Under the pieces are notes generated by a model, which was not told where the DNA came from, made no database searches, and worked only from the letters and a program-made list of their open reading frames with translations. DNA of 64,000 nt. Source: Anisakis pegreffii (lineage: Eukaryota; Nematoda; Chromadorea; Rhabditida; Anisakidae). The first letter of the stretch is position 1. Each line of letters begins with the position of its first letter. Made by a program: the position numbers and the translations under genes. The stretch is taken from NCBI GenBank assembly GCA_035041965.1, contig JAPYMA010000927.1, forward strand, positions 1-64,000, given 5' to 3'. This document shows positions 9,198 through 40,000 of the stretch, piece by piece.

Positions 9198-11857
9198 ATG
9201 TCGGCGAGTGAGACTGAATCGAGAGAAATCATTTCATATTGCAGCAATACACCTGCTGACGTCACGGTATTAACTGCTTTAATGCTGGATCTGCTTAACA
9301 ACTATTTGTCACTGAATCAAGTTTTTCCTACCGGTACTAAGTGGTATTTCTAGCGGTAAGATATGTAAAGATGTTGCATTCGATTAAACGAGAAAACATC
9401 ACATTAAATGGTGGGACTTCAGCCGGGAGGAAAAACGAATAATGGTTGCTCGATATTTACGACATCATTAGCAGATTTTCAGAAGAGGGTGCTGGAGGGA
9501 TTGCTATCAGGTAGGTTGTTGTAAGGTGCAGTGATGGCCTGCTGCATGGTCGGACTGGTGGAAGAGCGTGGGAAATACTAGTGTCACAGATTTTCATTTG
9601 TTTCTATAATTGAATGTGTAGCTTAATAAGTATCTTAATGGCTTCGTCTATGCCACGGAACCACAACTTGGCCAACCTCAATGTTTCATTTTCAATAGTA
9701 TCATAAAACGACATATCTTGTTGCAGGAAACAGTTGTGTTGAAGAGGCCTTTCGGAATGAGGATTCATAAAGTTTCACTGAAGGTAATAGAATGTCCATA
9801 CTTTCACGATAATGTTAATGGGAGATCGCATTATTAAGCAACGTGCAACGACGTTCGGAATTCCTCGCAATCTCTTGCGTTAGATGAATGGATATTAATA
9901 GCTTAACCAGCATGAAAAATTTCTCAATCGGTGTTTCGCACACTCGGTGAAGACGGCTGATTGGCATTGGTCTCACGCTTCGCTGTTGACGCTTCTGTGA
10001 GAAATTTTGGCTGCTTTTTTGGTCGATCAAAAATGCCTGTACGCAATTTGCTCGCCGAAATTCAACATTCTTACAACATTCCTTATTGATGAGTTCCGAT
10101 TCACTATATTTCGACATACGGTATGTAGATGATGGATTACGAACGTAAACAATATTTTTTGAAATATTCCCCTTTGCCGACTGTAATGATGAAAAAATGT
10201 TATTTCAATATTTCAATATCAAAACAAAATTTACATTCCAGATAACTTTCGTAGAACCAGGTGGTAATGCGATGGGTGTTGTGGGAGTCGGTGATGAAAT
10301 TGTTGCAATAAATACAATGCGAACAAGAGATATTGAAGCGCTTAATAGAATACTCAAAAGACCATCAAAAGTATTATTGTCGTGATGGATTTGCTTCTAA
10401 ACCTTGCATGATCATTCAGCACAATTTTGTCGCCAAATACGAAACATTGATGATGAAATCTGCGATAGATTATGTTCACTTGATGGTGATCCTCACCTAA
10501 TATTCCGAATCATCCAGAACGAAATTAGTTTATTCACTTTATTGATTTATTTCAAAAATTTCCTGTCAGCTCTCAAAGCCATTGCTAAATTCGATTGTCA
10601 CTCAATTAAAGTAACAAATGGAAAATTAATCACAGGAATCACGAGTAACACTCAGGAGAAATAATTATTCAATATCAAGACATAAGTGTACCACAGTTGA
10701 AACACTGCTAGTTGAAAAAGGTCGTGGATTAAAAGTTATGCGAGCTGTGGAGTTGTATACGGTCAGTTTGATGTTTCGTGAGTATAATTTACGTAATCTG
10801 TACCATTTTTTCAATTATGAAAATAACTGTTTTCACCATACATCATTTTAGAATGAGACATAGAATGAGCTTTAAGTGAATTTATTCTTTAAAGGTTGAC
10901 CTCGTTATTGGTATTTCACCAGATGTTGATCTTAATGATATTCTTGGACTTGCTGTTAAGTACGATGCTAAGGAAAGAGTTCGAGTGACAAAAGTAAATC
11001 CTGGTAGCCTGGCATCAATTCATCTTCGACCCGGTGATATCATCCGGTTGGTAACTTCATCGACTTTTTATTTTTGTCATAGCGACGAAGTAGCAGTGAT
11101 ACTTTTATCTTCTTTCCGTTCCTCATCTCTATTTTAATGAATGAATCATGGTAATGGTCGTCATTTCTTCGATCGAGTTGAAGTCTGCGAGTTGAAGCAA
11201 ACACTGAAAATTTTTGGTATGTGATTCGATGATGATTGTCCCAGGCGAATGAATCTGATCAGTTTATTGAAAGTAAATAAGAGTCATTTACTTAATTTCA
11301 TAGCGAAGTGAATGGGCAACCAATTGCGAGCAAGTCGATGTTAGCGTTTTGGATGCTTAGCGGAATTCATTCGAATAGAAGAGTACTGTTTCATTAAATC
11401 CTATTTTTGCTTGATAAAAAGCATAGAGGCTAGTTGTCAAGTCAACGCAAACGAATGACTGTTCGATCAGTGAAGTCAGTCCAGCTGTGAAATGTATTTT
11501 GGGATCTACTGAGAATGTCCGGTTAAGAATACCGTTATTGAAGTCATTTCCAAATGAACAATCTGTACAGCTCCGCTTATTAGCAGTCATTTCCTTCATT
11601 ACTTAACGCCATCTATTAAGCACAGCCATAAAATCAGCTGGTTGGTAATAACTACATTCATAGTAATTCAGAATAGCAATTTTTATGATAACAACGTTCC
11701 ATGTCAAAAAATTGGTTTAAAGGCGCGGTTGTTAATCGAAAGAGGTGCAGGTGATGACACGCAAGTGGAAATGCCAAATGACGTTCAAGAAATAGCTCAA
11801 AAACAGGTTCAGCTGAACGAATCATTTCAAAAACAGTTTGATCCTCCAACATATTAA
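9198..11857 (+). CDS. Two-PDZ-domain scaffold protein
   Basis: Seven exons that keep frame throughout: 9198-9266, 9727-9783, 10242-10370, 10636-10761, 10895-11046, 11304-11382, 11672-11857; 798 nt, 265 aa. The first PDZ domain (about residues 22-95) begins VVLKRPFGMRIHKVS and contains FVEPGGNAMGVVGVGDEI and VAINTMRTRDIEALNRIL. The second (about 140-225) has ILGLAVKYDAKERVRV, VNPGSLASIHLRPGDII and REVNGQPI, closing with ARLLIERG. The family binds C-terminal peptides of partner proteins at membranes; the partner here is unknown. No catalytic or membrane segment is present. The C-terminus (after about residue 230) is Gln-rich. Exons 2-6 are secure from motifs and splice phase. The first exon is inferred from a phase-matching ATG and GTATTA donor, and the acceptor of the last exon could be a few codons off. 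Confidence 0.75.
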
Positions 11858-12096
11858 TCATTCATATTTGTTTCCAAATAATTTATATGAAAATACATTA
11901 GATGAAATGAAATTTATTATTTGGTGCAAATGAATTAAGTTTTCCAAGTTAACTAAATCATAAGTGAAATCGCGATCTCACTTGATAGAGCATCCATTTA
12001 ATATTCAATTAAAATTGGTCTTCCGAATGATAACATTCGCATCAATATGAACCACTAATTAAATATTGATTGTATGGTCATTTGGATTAATTCAAT

Positions 12097-12281
12097 ATTG
12101 ATTGAAGATAAGTCTTTGGCGTAGTAAGAAGATACCATTGCCGAAGAAGAGTTCGTTAAGAATTTCACATAGTGACGTAAAAGGTGGTTCGATCAAAATC
12201 TCGCAAGATGCAGTTGAATGGTTCATTGCAAGTGATTATGATGTAACGGCACTTCGACATGTCCGCAAAGATGCTGAGTAA
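12097..12281 (+). CDS. Possible exon after the PDZ gene, unrecognised
   Basis: An open frame of about 60 codons ending at TAA 12279-12281. Its composition is coding-like (basic start SKKIPLPKKSSLR, then DAVEWFIASDYDVTALRHV). It lies 240 bp after the PDZ stop codon. It could be an alternative 3' exon of that gene or part of a small separate gene. No ATG or convincing acceptor fixes the start. Confidence 0.3.
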
Positions 12282-14632
12282 ATCTCAAAAGCGATCATTT
12301 TATTGAGTTATTATTAATCAATTACGCAATAAAACGAGCGACACTTTCATTCTGTGGATTTGATTCGCTCAGTATGGTTGCATGTGCTTATGATATGTTG
12401 TACATTCCTTGCGAATATGACATTTGAATGTTTCCAGAATAATATAAAGAGTATAATGCTTCATAAAAGACTATGCCCATAACTGCGAATCCTCACCCAT
12501 CATACACCCGTTGGTATAGTGGAGAAAACAGCGATTGTCTCGGTGTCTTCTCGATGAATTTCCTCGCCGAAATAGATAATCACTTCTACATAATATTTTC
12601 CATGTATCCATCACATCCAAAATACTGTGCAAAAGTAATTTTCATCAATATTAGCGAGTGAATTCTTCCAGAGGATATTTTCAAAGTTTTTCACGAGACA
12701 CCGAACGTAAATCTGTGATGACAGAGGTTATTGTAGGAGTTAAGTAAACTTTATTCCTTCTTTATAATTACTGTTATCGTAGTCAATCAATATGGAAGGA
12801 AAGACATGATAAATATACTGGTGCATTTGACCACTGCATTCAGCAATTAATCTGGCCGATTTTCAATAGCACACTCTAACGCAGCTCAAATTTCAGATAC
12901 AACTGCAACTTTTTTAAATTCTGGCATCGAAATTTATTTTCTAAGTTGGCGTTTCCTCCGCATCGTTGAATTCTGCAAACTGTGGTTTCCAAAAAGTTTA
13001 CGTGGATCTATCATACAAGACTTTACGAGTATCAGGAATACCGTCATTAAACTTTCAAAGATGGTAAGATACTAGCCTTAGTATAGATGATAGAATGCTG
13101 AAGATCGAGGGCATGCCTGATTGGTTCAGGACGGCTTAAATGCGATTCAAACTGAGGTTTTCATTAATCAATGCAGTCTTGACTTACCGTCAGCTTTTCT
13201 TCATCTTCTGTGACGAGGAAATCGCACTAACTCTGTTTTTCATCGTAGAATTTCTATGAATTGAAAAGTTTTTTTTCACATTCCCTGAATTGTCTACATT
13301 TCTTTTACCTCTCTACTTTTGTTGCTATATTCATTTATTTTTCTCGTTGCATTAGTCCGTGTAGAGACCCTTTCCCTCGAACTGGTTTAGTAGATTTAAG
13401 CGCTCATGAATAGATGCATTTATCGTGAAACACTCGGGCTCTTAATTTGGGATTAGCATTTTTGACAATTGCGATGGTTTTAGAGGCGTTCGTTGTGCGT
13501 ACGACAGGATTATTTTTATGGTGGAGATGAAGCTGAGATTCTCACCATTTTGTTGGTATGTTGGGACATTTGAATTGCGGTCAGTTTTCGGTAGTCCGTT
13601 CTGCCTTGATCGCTGATATGCAGTGGTGCACTCTCGAGATGCACACTGTCTTCCGTTGTTTCTCCGTGGTTTAGAAATCTGAGTTCGAATGTGAGAGATA
13701 ACTAAGTGCTAACTGATCAGTGTCCAAAGATGCGTTCCACGATCTGTTGATCATGTGAACGCATTTTGGAAATAACGATGCATTCGAATCCTAAGAAATC
13801 CTCTTTTATCTTCGGTTTGTGTTTAAAGCTGATTTTAGCATTTCTGCATTACCATAACACGATGTTTTCTCCGCTTTCATTTCAATATCGAGAAAACTGT
13901 AACACCCTCGCGTTCGAGTAGTCACTCACGGTCATCCGTCATCAAATCCACCCTCACGGTCTTCCAATTATACTCTTGTGATCTTACATTGTTCGTCAAG
14001 TATACTGTCAGGATCTTTCATGTCGCAGAGGCATGCCCTTACGAGTCTTCACCACATCTACAATCTCTTATCACATCTTCAAAATGAGATGTTCCTCAAA
14101 CATTCCGTTAAACGGCTATCAGCCAGCGACAACTGATGAGATCGTCCGACTTCCGCATTCAGTGAAGAACAATGGTCACCATATCAAGGTACCAATGCCC
14201 GTTTCGTTGTCCACCAAAAGTACACAAAACTTCAATAACAGACGCACTGGTAACAAAAACTTTTATTGAAACAATTTATATAACCGAAATGAATTCATGC
14301 ATCAAAACAAAAATCAATAGGCAGTTACTGTATCACAAATATTGTATTGTTGAACGAGGGAAACATGATTGCCGCTGAGAAGACCCAATTCCATTACAGC
14401 GCATTTGTTTGGAATAATATACTGAACGTCGTTCCAATAAGTGGGCATAAAATTAAGAGTTAAGGTTGTCAAGAGGAGACTATCGATTGTTTGTTCGACT
14501 GATGTGCGTCACTGACGATCAATAACTCCACTTTCATGCTAGTTGAACTCTATCACTTATAGTAAAACAAAAGAACTGCGGTATTCATGTCTCTGATTTA
14601 GTTATTAGTAGTGCCATTGCGAGCATTCATCC
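12282..14632. other. Intergenic; 3' flank of the collagen gene
   Basis: No exon recognised on either strand. A minus-strand AATAAA (plus TTTATT at 14262-14267) lies about 370 bases past the collagen stop codon and is a candidate polyadenylation signal for that gene. The plus frames at 14033-14378 lack motifs and splice context. Confidence 0.45.
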
Positions 14633-32183
<17,551 letters not shown>

Positions 32184-32685
32184 CTGAAAATGCAAGGTGT
32201 CTTCAGTTAGAAGTCGGTATATTAGGCAAATTCGAGACCAGCAACTTCTTGTTCAATGGTTTTTTCCAGATGCGGCTGTCTACGCTTTCAAAAAATAGGC
32301 AATATCATTTTTCGTCGATTATCTTTTCCAGAAAATGCAGTAATGTAGCAATCAATCTTTGCATCGCATCACTACCAGCGATCAAATTATCGCAACCATT
32401 ACGAAAGCATAATCATTGGCTGCCTCTCGAATCAGTTTTGATTCGGCTCACTCGGTGGTTGGTCGCCTGCACTAGATAATTTGTGTGCACGCATAATTCT
32501 CGAACAAATGAAACACATTTTTTTCCGAACAAAATTCGGTCAATATCAAGAACTCTTTTCATATAACATGGCCTCTTGCAGTCTCATATTTATGACCTGG
32601 TCTTCAGTGCGGAATTTATGGATCAATTGGTTCAACTGTATTATTGAAAAGCGCTCGAAAGCAAGACGAAGTGGTAGAGATGCTA

Positions 32686-33143
32686 GGATTTGCTAAAGAG
32701 AATGGATTGCTGAGCAAAAACAAACGAGCCCATCAGTTTGCACGCAAGGAATGAGGAGCATCAGTGAGAATTTCAGAAGGAATTTGGAAGATCAGTTTTA
32801 TAAATTTCAGTTCAATATGAAAGATGCCATTTATTCTCGATTGATAATGCGCGTAGAAATGAGTTCTTTCGAAGGATAAAAACCGAGCAATCGAGTAGTA
32901 TTTGAAATTTATAATTACTATCCTACGATTTTGCTAACAACGTTGTTTTCCGTTTTGTGAATTACTGTTTTGTTAAAATATATTTGTTGCAAAACTTTTT
33001 TAAGGATTTGCTACTGTCAGAAATTTCAGAACATCTTGATTTCGTTTTCAACTATCGATTAATTGCTCAAAAATTAACATATTCATGAAACCATTATTAC
33101 TGATCGTATATTTTATGGGATTTGCTAAAGAGAATGGATTGCT
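32686..33143 (+). repeat. Exact 26-bp direct repeat
   Basis: GGATTTGCTAAAGAGAATGG followed by ATTGCT occurs at 32686-32711 and 33118-33143, in the first collagen intron. Identity is perfect. Confidence 0.9.
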
Positions 33144-33823
33144 AAATAATGCAGTTGCTTAATTTCACCATTCTTAGACTTGTAACTTATCCATACCTTC
33201 TTGCTTCCATTCGTAACTATTGGAAATAAGCGTCATACTATTTTATGAACAAGCAGAATCTCATCCGATCAAGTGATATGAAGGAATGGCAAGAAATCAA
33301 TCTCAGAGACTTCCGTTTATATATTTGTAAATCACATCTAAAGTCGGGTGTAAAGAACTAGATGGTTGAAGTATATCGTGGCTGTTGCGTATCAGTCGTA
33401 AACAAGTGTGAATTGACCTCGCAGATATGTATATAAATCTGTTCATCTCGCTCTCAGCCAGCACCGTAACCGTTGCTTACCGTCTTACAAACTTAAAACG
33501 CCCACTAATCTCGATTAGTTTTACTCTTATCTTATATTTATAACGCTTCAATTCAACACAGCAAGTGCATTTTCTCTGAATGAATCGTTACTAACTCTTG
33601 CCTTCATTTATCTTCTTTCACCAAACGATTCAAACACATTACCGACATTTCCTATCCCCCCTCCCCAGAAAAATTAGAAATTAAACCCATTTCATTTGTA
33701 TTAATGAACGGTTCTCGGTTATTTGGTGGGAGATGCTGACAACGAACAGTCAACGAAAACGTTGCAATAATGGTAGTGAGATAAAGTAACTGATTCAAAT
33801 AATACGAAACTGACCGTGCTCAC

Positions 33824-33866
33824 AGTGGTGATAAAATATGTTATTGTGGCTACAATTAAGAATGGC
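33824..33866 (-). CDS. let-2: Probable signal-peptide exon of the collagen gene
   Basis: On the minus strand a strong acceptor (T9 then CAG) precedes 43 bases that end at a GTGAGC donor. In the one frame that enters with a single base and leaves in phase 0, as the 7S exon requires, it encodes the hydrophobic run PFLIVATITYFITT, a good signal-peptide core directly before QTTC. An ATG-bearing exon should lie further upstream; I could not identify it. The intron to the next exon is 1.64 kb. Confidence 0.45.
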
Positions 33867-36820
33867 CTGAAAAAAAAATGAATGGTTTAAGAATATTGAG
33901 CATGCAATTGATTAAAAGTATATGAAATGGTTTGCATTCGACTGACTCAATTGTAGTTTTACGACTCAAAGTTGCCGGGACAATTGAAGCTAACGAATAA
34001 AACTAAAGGATACAAATCGCGCATCGACCCAGCAATACGCCGCGTAATCCACAAATATCTTGACAGAATTCATGCAACATGAAGGGTTATCACTAAATTT
34101 TGCAAGTTATCACTAAATTTTTTCCTATTTGTTTTACTTTCTATGGTGCAAATACAAAGGCTTTGCAAACGAAAATTTGCGAATAATTTCGAATCGATAG
34201 TAATCGTGGTACTGCCGTGATCAGGGTGGAGCGCATAACAACTATTTGAGAAGATGGTTCAATAGGATGACGTAACGAAACAAAAACAGACCATAATGGC
34301 TTGCTGAACCGGAATACCATACTGAACGTCCCTGTTCAGTTCGGCATGCAGCCCGCAAACCTAAAGCAAAGTCAATGAGCCGTAAGTGGTGGAGTGAGTC
34401 GACGACCGAGCTGCACGGTGATATGTTGCAATGATGGTTATCGTCGAAACGATACTAATCGTTGTCTAAAAGCGAACAAATGCTCGCAACTGATCTACAA
34501 CAACAGGCAGCACCAATAGCTTATCTGGGCTCACATCCCTCACATATTACTAGCTGAATGGGGCGTGGCTGCTCTGCAAAAACATCCCCAACTTGGAACC
34601 AGGTCTCGTCTACGCCCTCCAGCAATGAATTGAACCAGTTAGCAAGTTTCGAGCAACGTAATTAGGGAAAAATACTTTTTGAAATTAATTATATCATAAC
34701 ACTAAGTATTTTAATAGCTAGCTCAATCGATACACCATATACATGGAAATTTCTGATCTAATAAGCTTGAATCAAGCCTATGAAATCGATGTTTAACAAA
34801 GTTCAACCTCAATTGTCTATCTTGTATACACGTGAGACGATCAATCCTTTCCGCCTTACGTCCATGTGTAAACGAATGCAAGATTGTGGATATCATTGAT
34901 TATTTCTTTTTTTCTCTCCTATTTCGTATCGCGGCTTTTAAACCAACCAAAATAAACGCTGATTTCTAACAATATATCGAATTCATTTTCTGATTTCTCA
35001 ATGAAAACACGTTTACAGCACTTAATTAGGTTCTTATTCTTAGGATTTTAAGCGTTTTATTCACATCTCTGAACTGCAAAAAGTTTTTCATCTCATCATT
35101 TTTCAGTTTTCCTTGTTCTCATTCATAGACTTTATTCATATTCAACTGCAAAAGTAACAGTTTGACAGATTATTCCCATGTTGTAGTGAATTCATTATTG
35201 AGAATGTATTATGAGGGCTTTCAAATAGAAGCGAATTCCACCGCTCTATCAGGCGCAATACCGTTCCGTCACACCTCCGCGTTAGAGTTACTCATTAATT
35301 TTTTTAAGAGATTGATAAATGCTTCCAATATACTAAGTTTACTAACGTTTCACAGTTCTATCAACATACAAATGAACTCTCACGAATGAATAATCAATCC
35401 TCTACATCTTTTCCTCTCTTTTGCAAATCACTTCTTTCGAACAACATCCTGCACAAGCACTTCTTATGCATCTCCACTTATTGTTCTAGCATTTGCACCT
35501 ACTGCGAGTACAAATGCACGCAATTTTATGCCACCGCAACTATTTTTTGTACTACCACTTTCAGAATGATACCATTCGCGAGCGACGAAAAGGAGCTGGC
35601 GAACAGATGTTTTTATTTGAAAATTGTCGAGTTACAAGTATGAATACGAATAGAAACGCACAAATACATATTCAGGCATATACATTACTTCCTTAGTTAA
35701 CTCCTCGCCTTAATAGATCTCCTTAATCAAATGAATTTTTCTCAATAAAATCTTGTGGTATATATAGTACCAATCTTTATGCGTCTCTTTTCGCTCTGAT
35801 AATCGTCCTCCAAAAAATTTTGCTGTTTCATATACTCAAGTTGTGCATGAACTTTCGGTTTTTCAGTCAAAATGGGCTTATAACGCTTCATCGAAATGGT
35901 CTGAATAAGCATATATGCTGAAGGTGTTAATACTCTCTAAAATTTAACAAAAGTTGCATTCCCTGGAATTGTAATCAAGGAGATACGATACATATGTGTA
36001 TACGTAGAATACGTACACAAATACAATTCAGTCATATACACTTTGTGAAGATGATTATGAGTGTGAATCGGATTCACTTAACATTGTGATGATCAATGAT
36101 AAGAGAGTAGCAAAGTCACAAACTAGCAACTGTTCTCATAAGAGTTGTAATACAAAACCGTAGGTGCGTCTGTTGTTCCAATTGCATTAATCTCCAATTA
36201 AAAAACATTCGTATGTTAGCTTCTTTGCTACTCATTCAATGCATTGTAAGCAGCTGATTTTTTTTTGTTAAATTTATGATGATAAGGAGCTGATGAATTT
36301 TTTAAATTTCATCAATTGATGTTTCTCAGTTCATCGGAATTATTTTCCCCATTTCCTGCGTTTCTCACTTCACATCCTCAGATGAGTCTGTTCCAGTCAA
36401 AGACTTCTTTTTTGTGGGCATGCTTTTGTAGCAATCATTGGTGGAGTTATTCTAGACTGTTTTGATAGATTTATCAGAAAAATCACGAGTGTATTACAAT
36501 CAAAATAATTAGTGTAGATCCGATTGATCAAAAAATAATTAATCAATTCACGACGAGAACTCTTAATGAGTTCCAACTCTTTTTGCAATGAATCATTTTG
36601 TGTATTTCGATTCTACTCGTTCAGAATGCTTATTAACGCTGTTCGCACTTCCCGAAGATGATGTGAAACGCTGGAACGTCAATTAGCAACGAAGCAACAA
36701 ATCACCAGCATTAGTCTTCCTTCACATATTTTCAACTTCGTGTAGTTGGTGAGCACAAACTGTTTGAAACGACCACTCGCAACAATCATCGTTTGCACCG
36801 CATCGAACAGTATCATGTAC
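33867..36820. other. Gene-poor region upstream of the collagen gene
   Basis: No exon could be supported. It should hold the promoter and first exon of the minus-strand collagen gene. GTTATCACTAAATTTT is repeated twice in tandem at 34088-34120. Plus frames at 35162-35696 are AT-rich and lack motifs. Confidence 0.4.
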
Positions 36821-36825
36821 ACATA

Positions 36826-37046
36826 CAAGGTGTCCCAAAAAATGTATCCGCACTTTAAATAATTGTAAACTAGGTGTTAATTTGTTTAATTTTCAGCATG
36901 TTTCAGCATTTTAGAATGAATTTCCTTTCTTCGAAGTTTAGCCTGGTTGCCATCATTCGGTGTTCCATGGGTTAAATCTGCAAAGAAAAAACAAACAACT
37001 GAGTTATCAGCTGCTAAGTGGTGTATGCATTTTTTGGAAGACCCTG
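36826..37046. mobile_element. TA-flanked MITE, mariner/Tc1 type
   Basis: Left end CAAGGTGTCCCAAAAAATG and, on the opposite strand at the right end, CAGGGTCTTCCAAAAAATG form imperfect terminal inverted repeats. The dinucleotide TA flanks both ends (36824-36825, 37047-37048). The 221-bp interior has no coding capacity. The terminal words are like those of mariner-type elements that begin CAGGGTGTCCCAAAA. Confidence 0.75.
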
Positions 37047-37049
37047 TAT

Positions 37050-40000
37050 TTATGAACTGACATTCTTGGTTCAGCTTGTTGAAATCTTTTGACTATTGAA
37101 TTTGGTAAGCATTCAATTCAAAGCTCATTTCATTTTATGGAGCCAGTGTGCACCTCCTTCATGATCAGACAGACTCGCATTTATTGTTTGTGAGTTTATT
37201 CTGTTTGTTATTTGATTACGATTACGGTAACAACTTTATTACAATTACTTCTGTTGGAATTTTCAATGTCTGGCATTCTGGAATATCACTCTCAGTTGAA
37301 TATTTCGAGCCGAAATAAACTTTTCGAGAGAAATGCATTCAAGCCTCGATTTCGGATGTGGAATGAAGCAGAAAAAAACTTCAGCAGGCGAATTTATGCC
37401 CAATTCTTATACATTCCGGAATCTTTTGTGATATGCAAGAAAGCGTGGGAATACAATATGATTGTAGTACTTTATTATTTTCAACGTATACTCATACAAA
37501 AAAAATAAAGTTTTCGTTGTTTCTACACGAGCTTAAATGAAGTTAATGGTAACTCAAGTTGACTGTAAATTAATAATGCAACAACCATTGTTGGTATTAT
37601 AATTGTCACTTGAGAATGATACCGTACGATGAATGCCGTACGGTACAATGAACAGCTGGCTTCATCGGACTGGACTCCCGCTATTAGTCGGTTAAATCGA
37701 GATTCGAGTGTAATTCGAAGAATAATTAACAGTAGTCGAATCAATGATATTGTTGTATTGTATCGTATAATGCTCCTTCGGGAGTCATTTGTCCGTTATC
37801 GTCGACCAACATCTCCAAGTCTATCGAGTGCACCAAAGTTCTTTAGGATGTGATTGACCATTTCAGCATTATTCCTCTTGCTAACACTGTACTCGTCGTC
37901 ATGCTTCAACGAAACGACTGGCTGCAATCACTCCGACTTGATACTAATAAGAACAGAATTTGATGTTTTGAATGTGCCAAGCTTATGTTCACAACACAGT
38001 AATCAATTGAGAAAAGGATAAAGAACACTTTGCGAAAATCACAATCGAACATTCATCAAACAGTTTTACAAACATCTGTTTGACTTTAACAACGCAACAT
38101 CGATCCATCTCCTCATACCCAAGTCCATCTTTCTCTAGCCAACACCTAATGTTTTATGTCATCAGAGATTTTCACACAGCTAAGAATTTCTACTGCACAA
38201 GCAATTCCCATTCAAAACGATAAATGTAAATACATATACGAACATATGGAAATCACTTTATTAAAGATTATCTATCTTATTTCTTTGAACCTCATATCAT
38301 CATGCATTTCGAGCTTGTCCTTTCCTTCACATTCTTGATTCTCACATTCCCATTCTTCACTTCTTTCAGAAACTGGATAGAATGCCCTATATTTCCGTGA
38401 TTTTCCTATCCGGAGCAATTCTCTCCCTCTAAATAGAATCCATGCGCGTTACAAAAAATTTGAACAACACCCTCGAGTGAACGCATGCATGGACTTCAGC
38501 CTAAGCCCAAGTCCACGTCTAAACTCAAACCGGCCTATTTCCACTGCTTCTACATTAGCTGATACCAATTTGCAATTTGCCATTTCACACAACTTGACTC
38601 AACATTCCTTCTTGAAGCTGAATTACGTGCTTTTACCAACAGTTCTTCCTCCTAATGAGATGACGTTCCACTTACCTGTCAATGGCCTTGCTTTTGCTAC
38701 ATTATGCGATAAATCAAATCCATAGCACAGAGGGCTATTAAGGTGCTCCTACCCAAATTCCACACCAAACAGTTTCTAAGCGGTAGACAGCACTGAAGTG
38801 AGACACTCAGAACCTCCAAAGGTACAGATGGAATGGGCAGCCGATCGATTTTTCCAGTCATCATTGACCGAATACCCTACTGATAGAAACCGACAAGGCA
38901 AATTTTGAGTGGCTTTGATGGCCACCAATGCTTGGCTTGATTTGGTGGCCATCAATTCGATCTTCTTTCGGTTTCATCTTTTCGGTCTCGGTCGGTGTTG
39001 CAGAAGTTTGATTTTGGTTGCTTTTTAGTCGGTGGCCAAAGATCAGTGTAGGCAAAAATGGACAATAACCACCGAACAGGGTCCTTCTGGCCTTTGTTCG
39101 GTAGCCAACGAAATATGATACTCCAAATTGAGGTTTTTTTCCATTGGATGTCATATATAATTCTCATAATCCTTCAGATCTATCGTAATCACGTAAATAC
39201 AACCGAACAATTTTCTTCGGCAGAATGATACGTGTGCCCCGAGCTGGATAGAGTGCTCCCAAGTTTCGGCTGGCGGCCATCGAAAATCGATTTTCGATGT
39301 CCGTTGATCGAAAGTGACTGATCGGTCAGCGGATTCGGAAACTCAGTTTCGGTGGATGCCGACTGAAGCCGACTGACGCTCTAGTGCAGATGGAGTGTGC
39401 TCAGAATTCACGTTGTCAATGGTCATTGATAGGGTGTTCGGTCCGTGGCCATTAAAAAAATTTGTTAGTTCGTGACTCTAGTGTGAACAAAGGAAAGCCC
39501 GAAACATCACCGAAGCTTTAAACAAAGAAAATGAATTGGAAAAGTTTTCGTAATTCATGCAAAACGTCTAATAAAATTCAGTGCGTCCCTCTAATCCATA
39601 TGATTGTGATTATTACTGAATGAATTCAAAAGTTACACCATAGGATAAACCAAATGAATGAACGCATTGTTATCCCTTTGAGAGTCTTTGATGATAATAC
39701 ATTCAGAAATGTATAATTTAGTGAATACATCATTTCAGTTTGTAACATTAACGAAATTAAACTCCGCACCATATCGGTCGTCCTGAATGATACGATAACA
39801 CAACTAATATGTCTTGCCGCTGTTTTGGATAATATAATGAAAGAAAGTTCGGCTATTCAGCAGCCTTCGAAACCTTGAGGATACATAGAACGAATTGAGG
39901 AGGTTGTATATGGAGTAGCGGATCAAATTCGACATGTTGTTCGAAAAAAATGCATTTAAAATTGTGCTTGCATTTAAAACTTACTATCATGTTTACATCG

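Noticed and set aside
9815..10117. Minus-strand frame of 100 codons inside a PDZ-gene intron
   Set aside because: No acceptor or donor pair fits, no recognisable motif, and it lies antisense within a well-supported intron. It could still be an exon of the acidic minus-strand gene, but nothing shows it.
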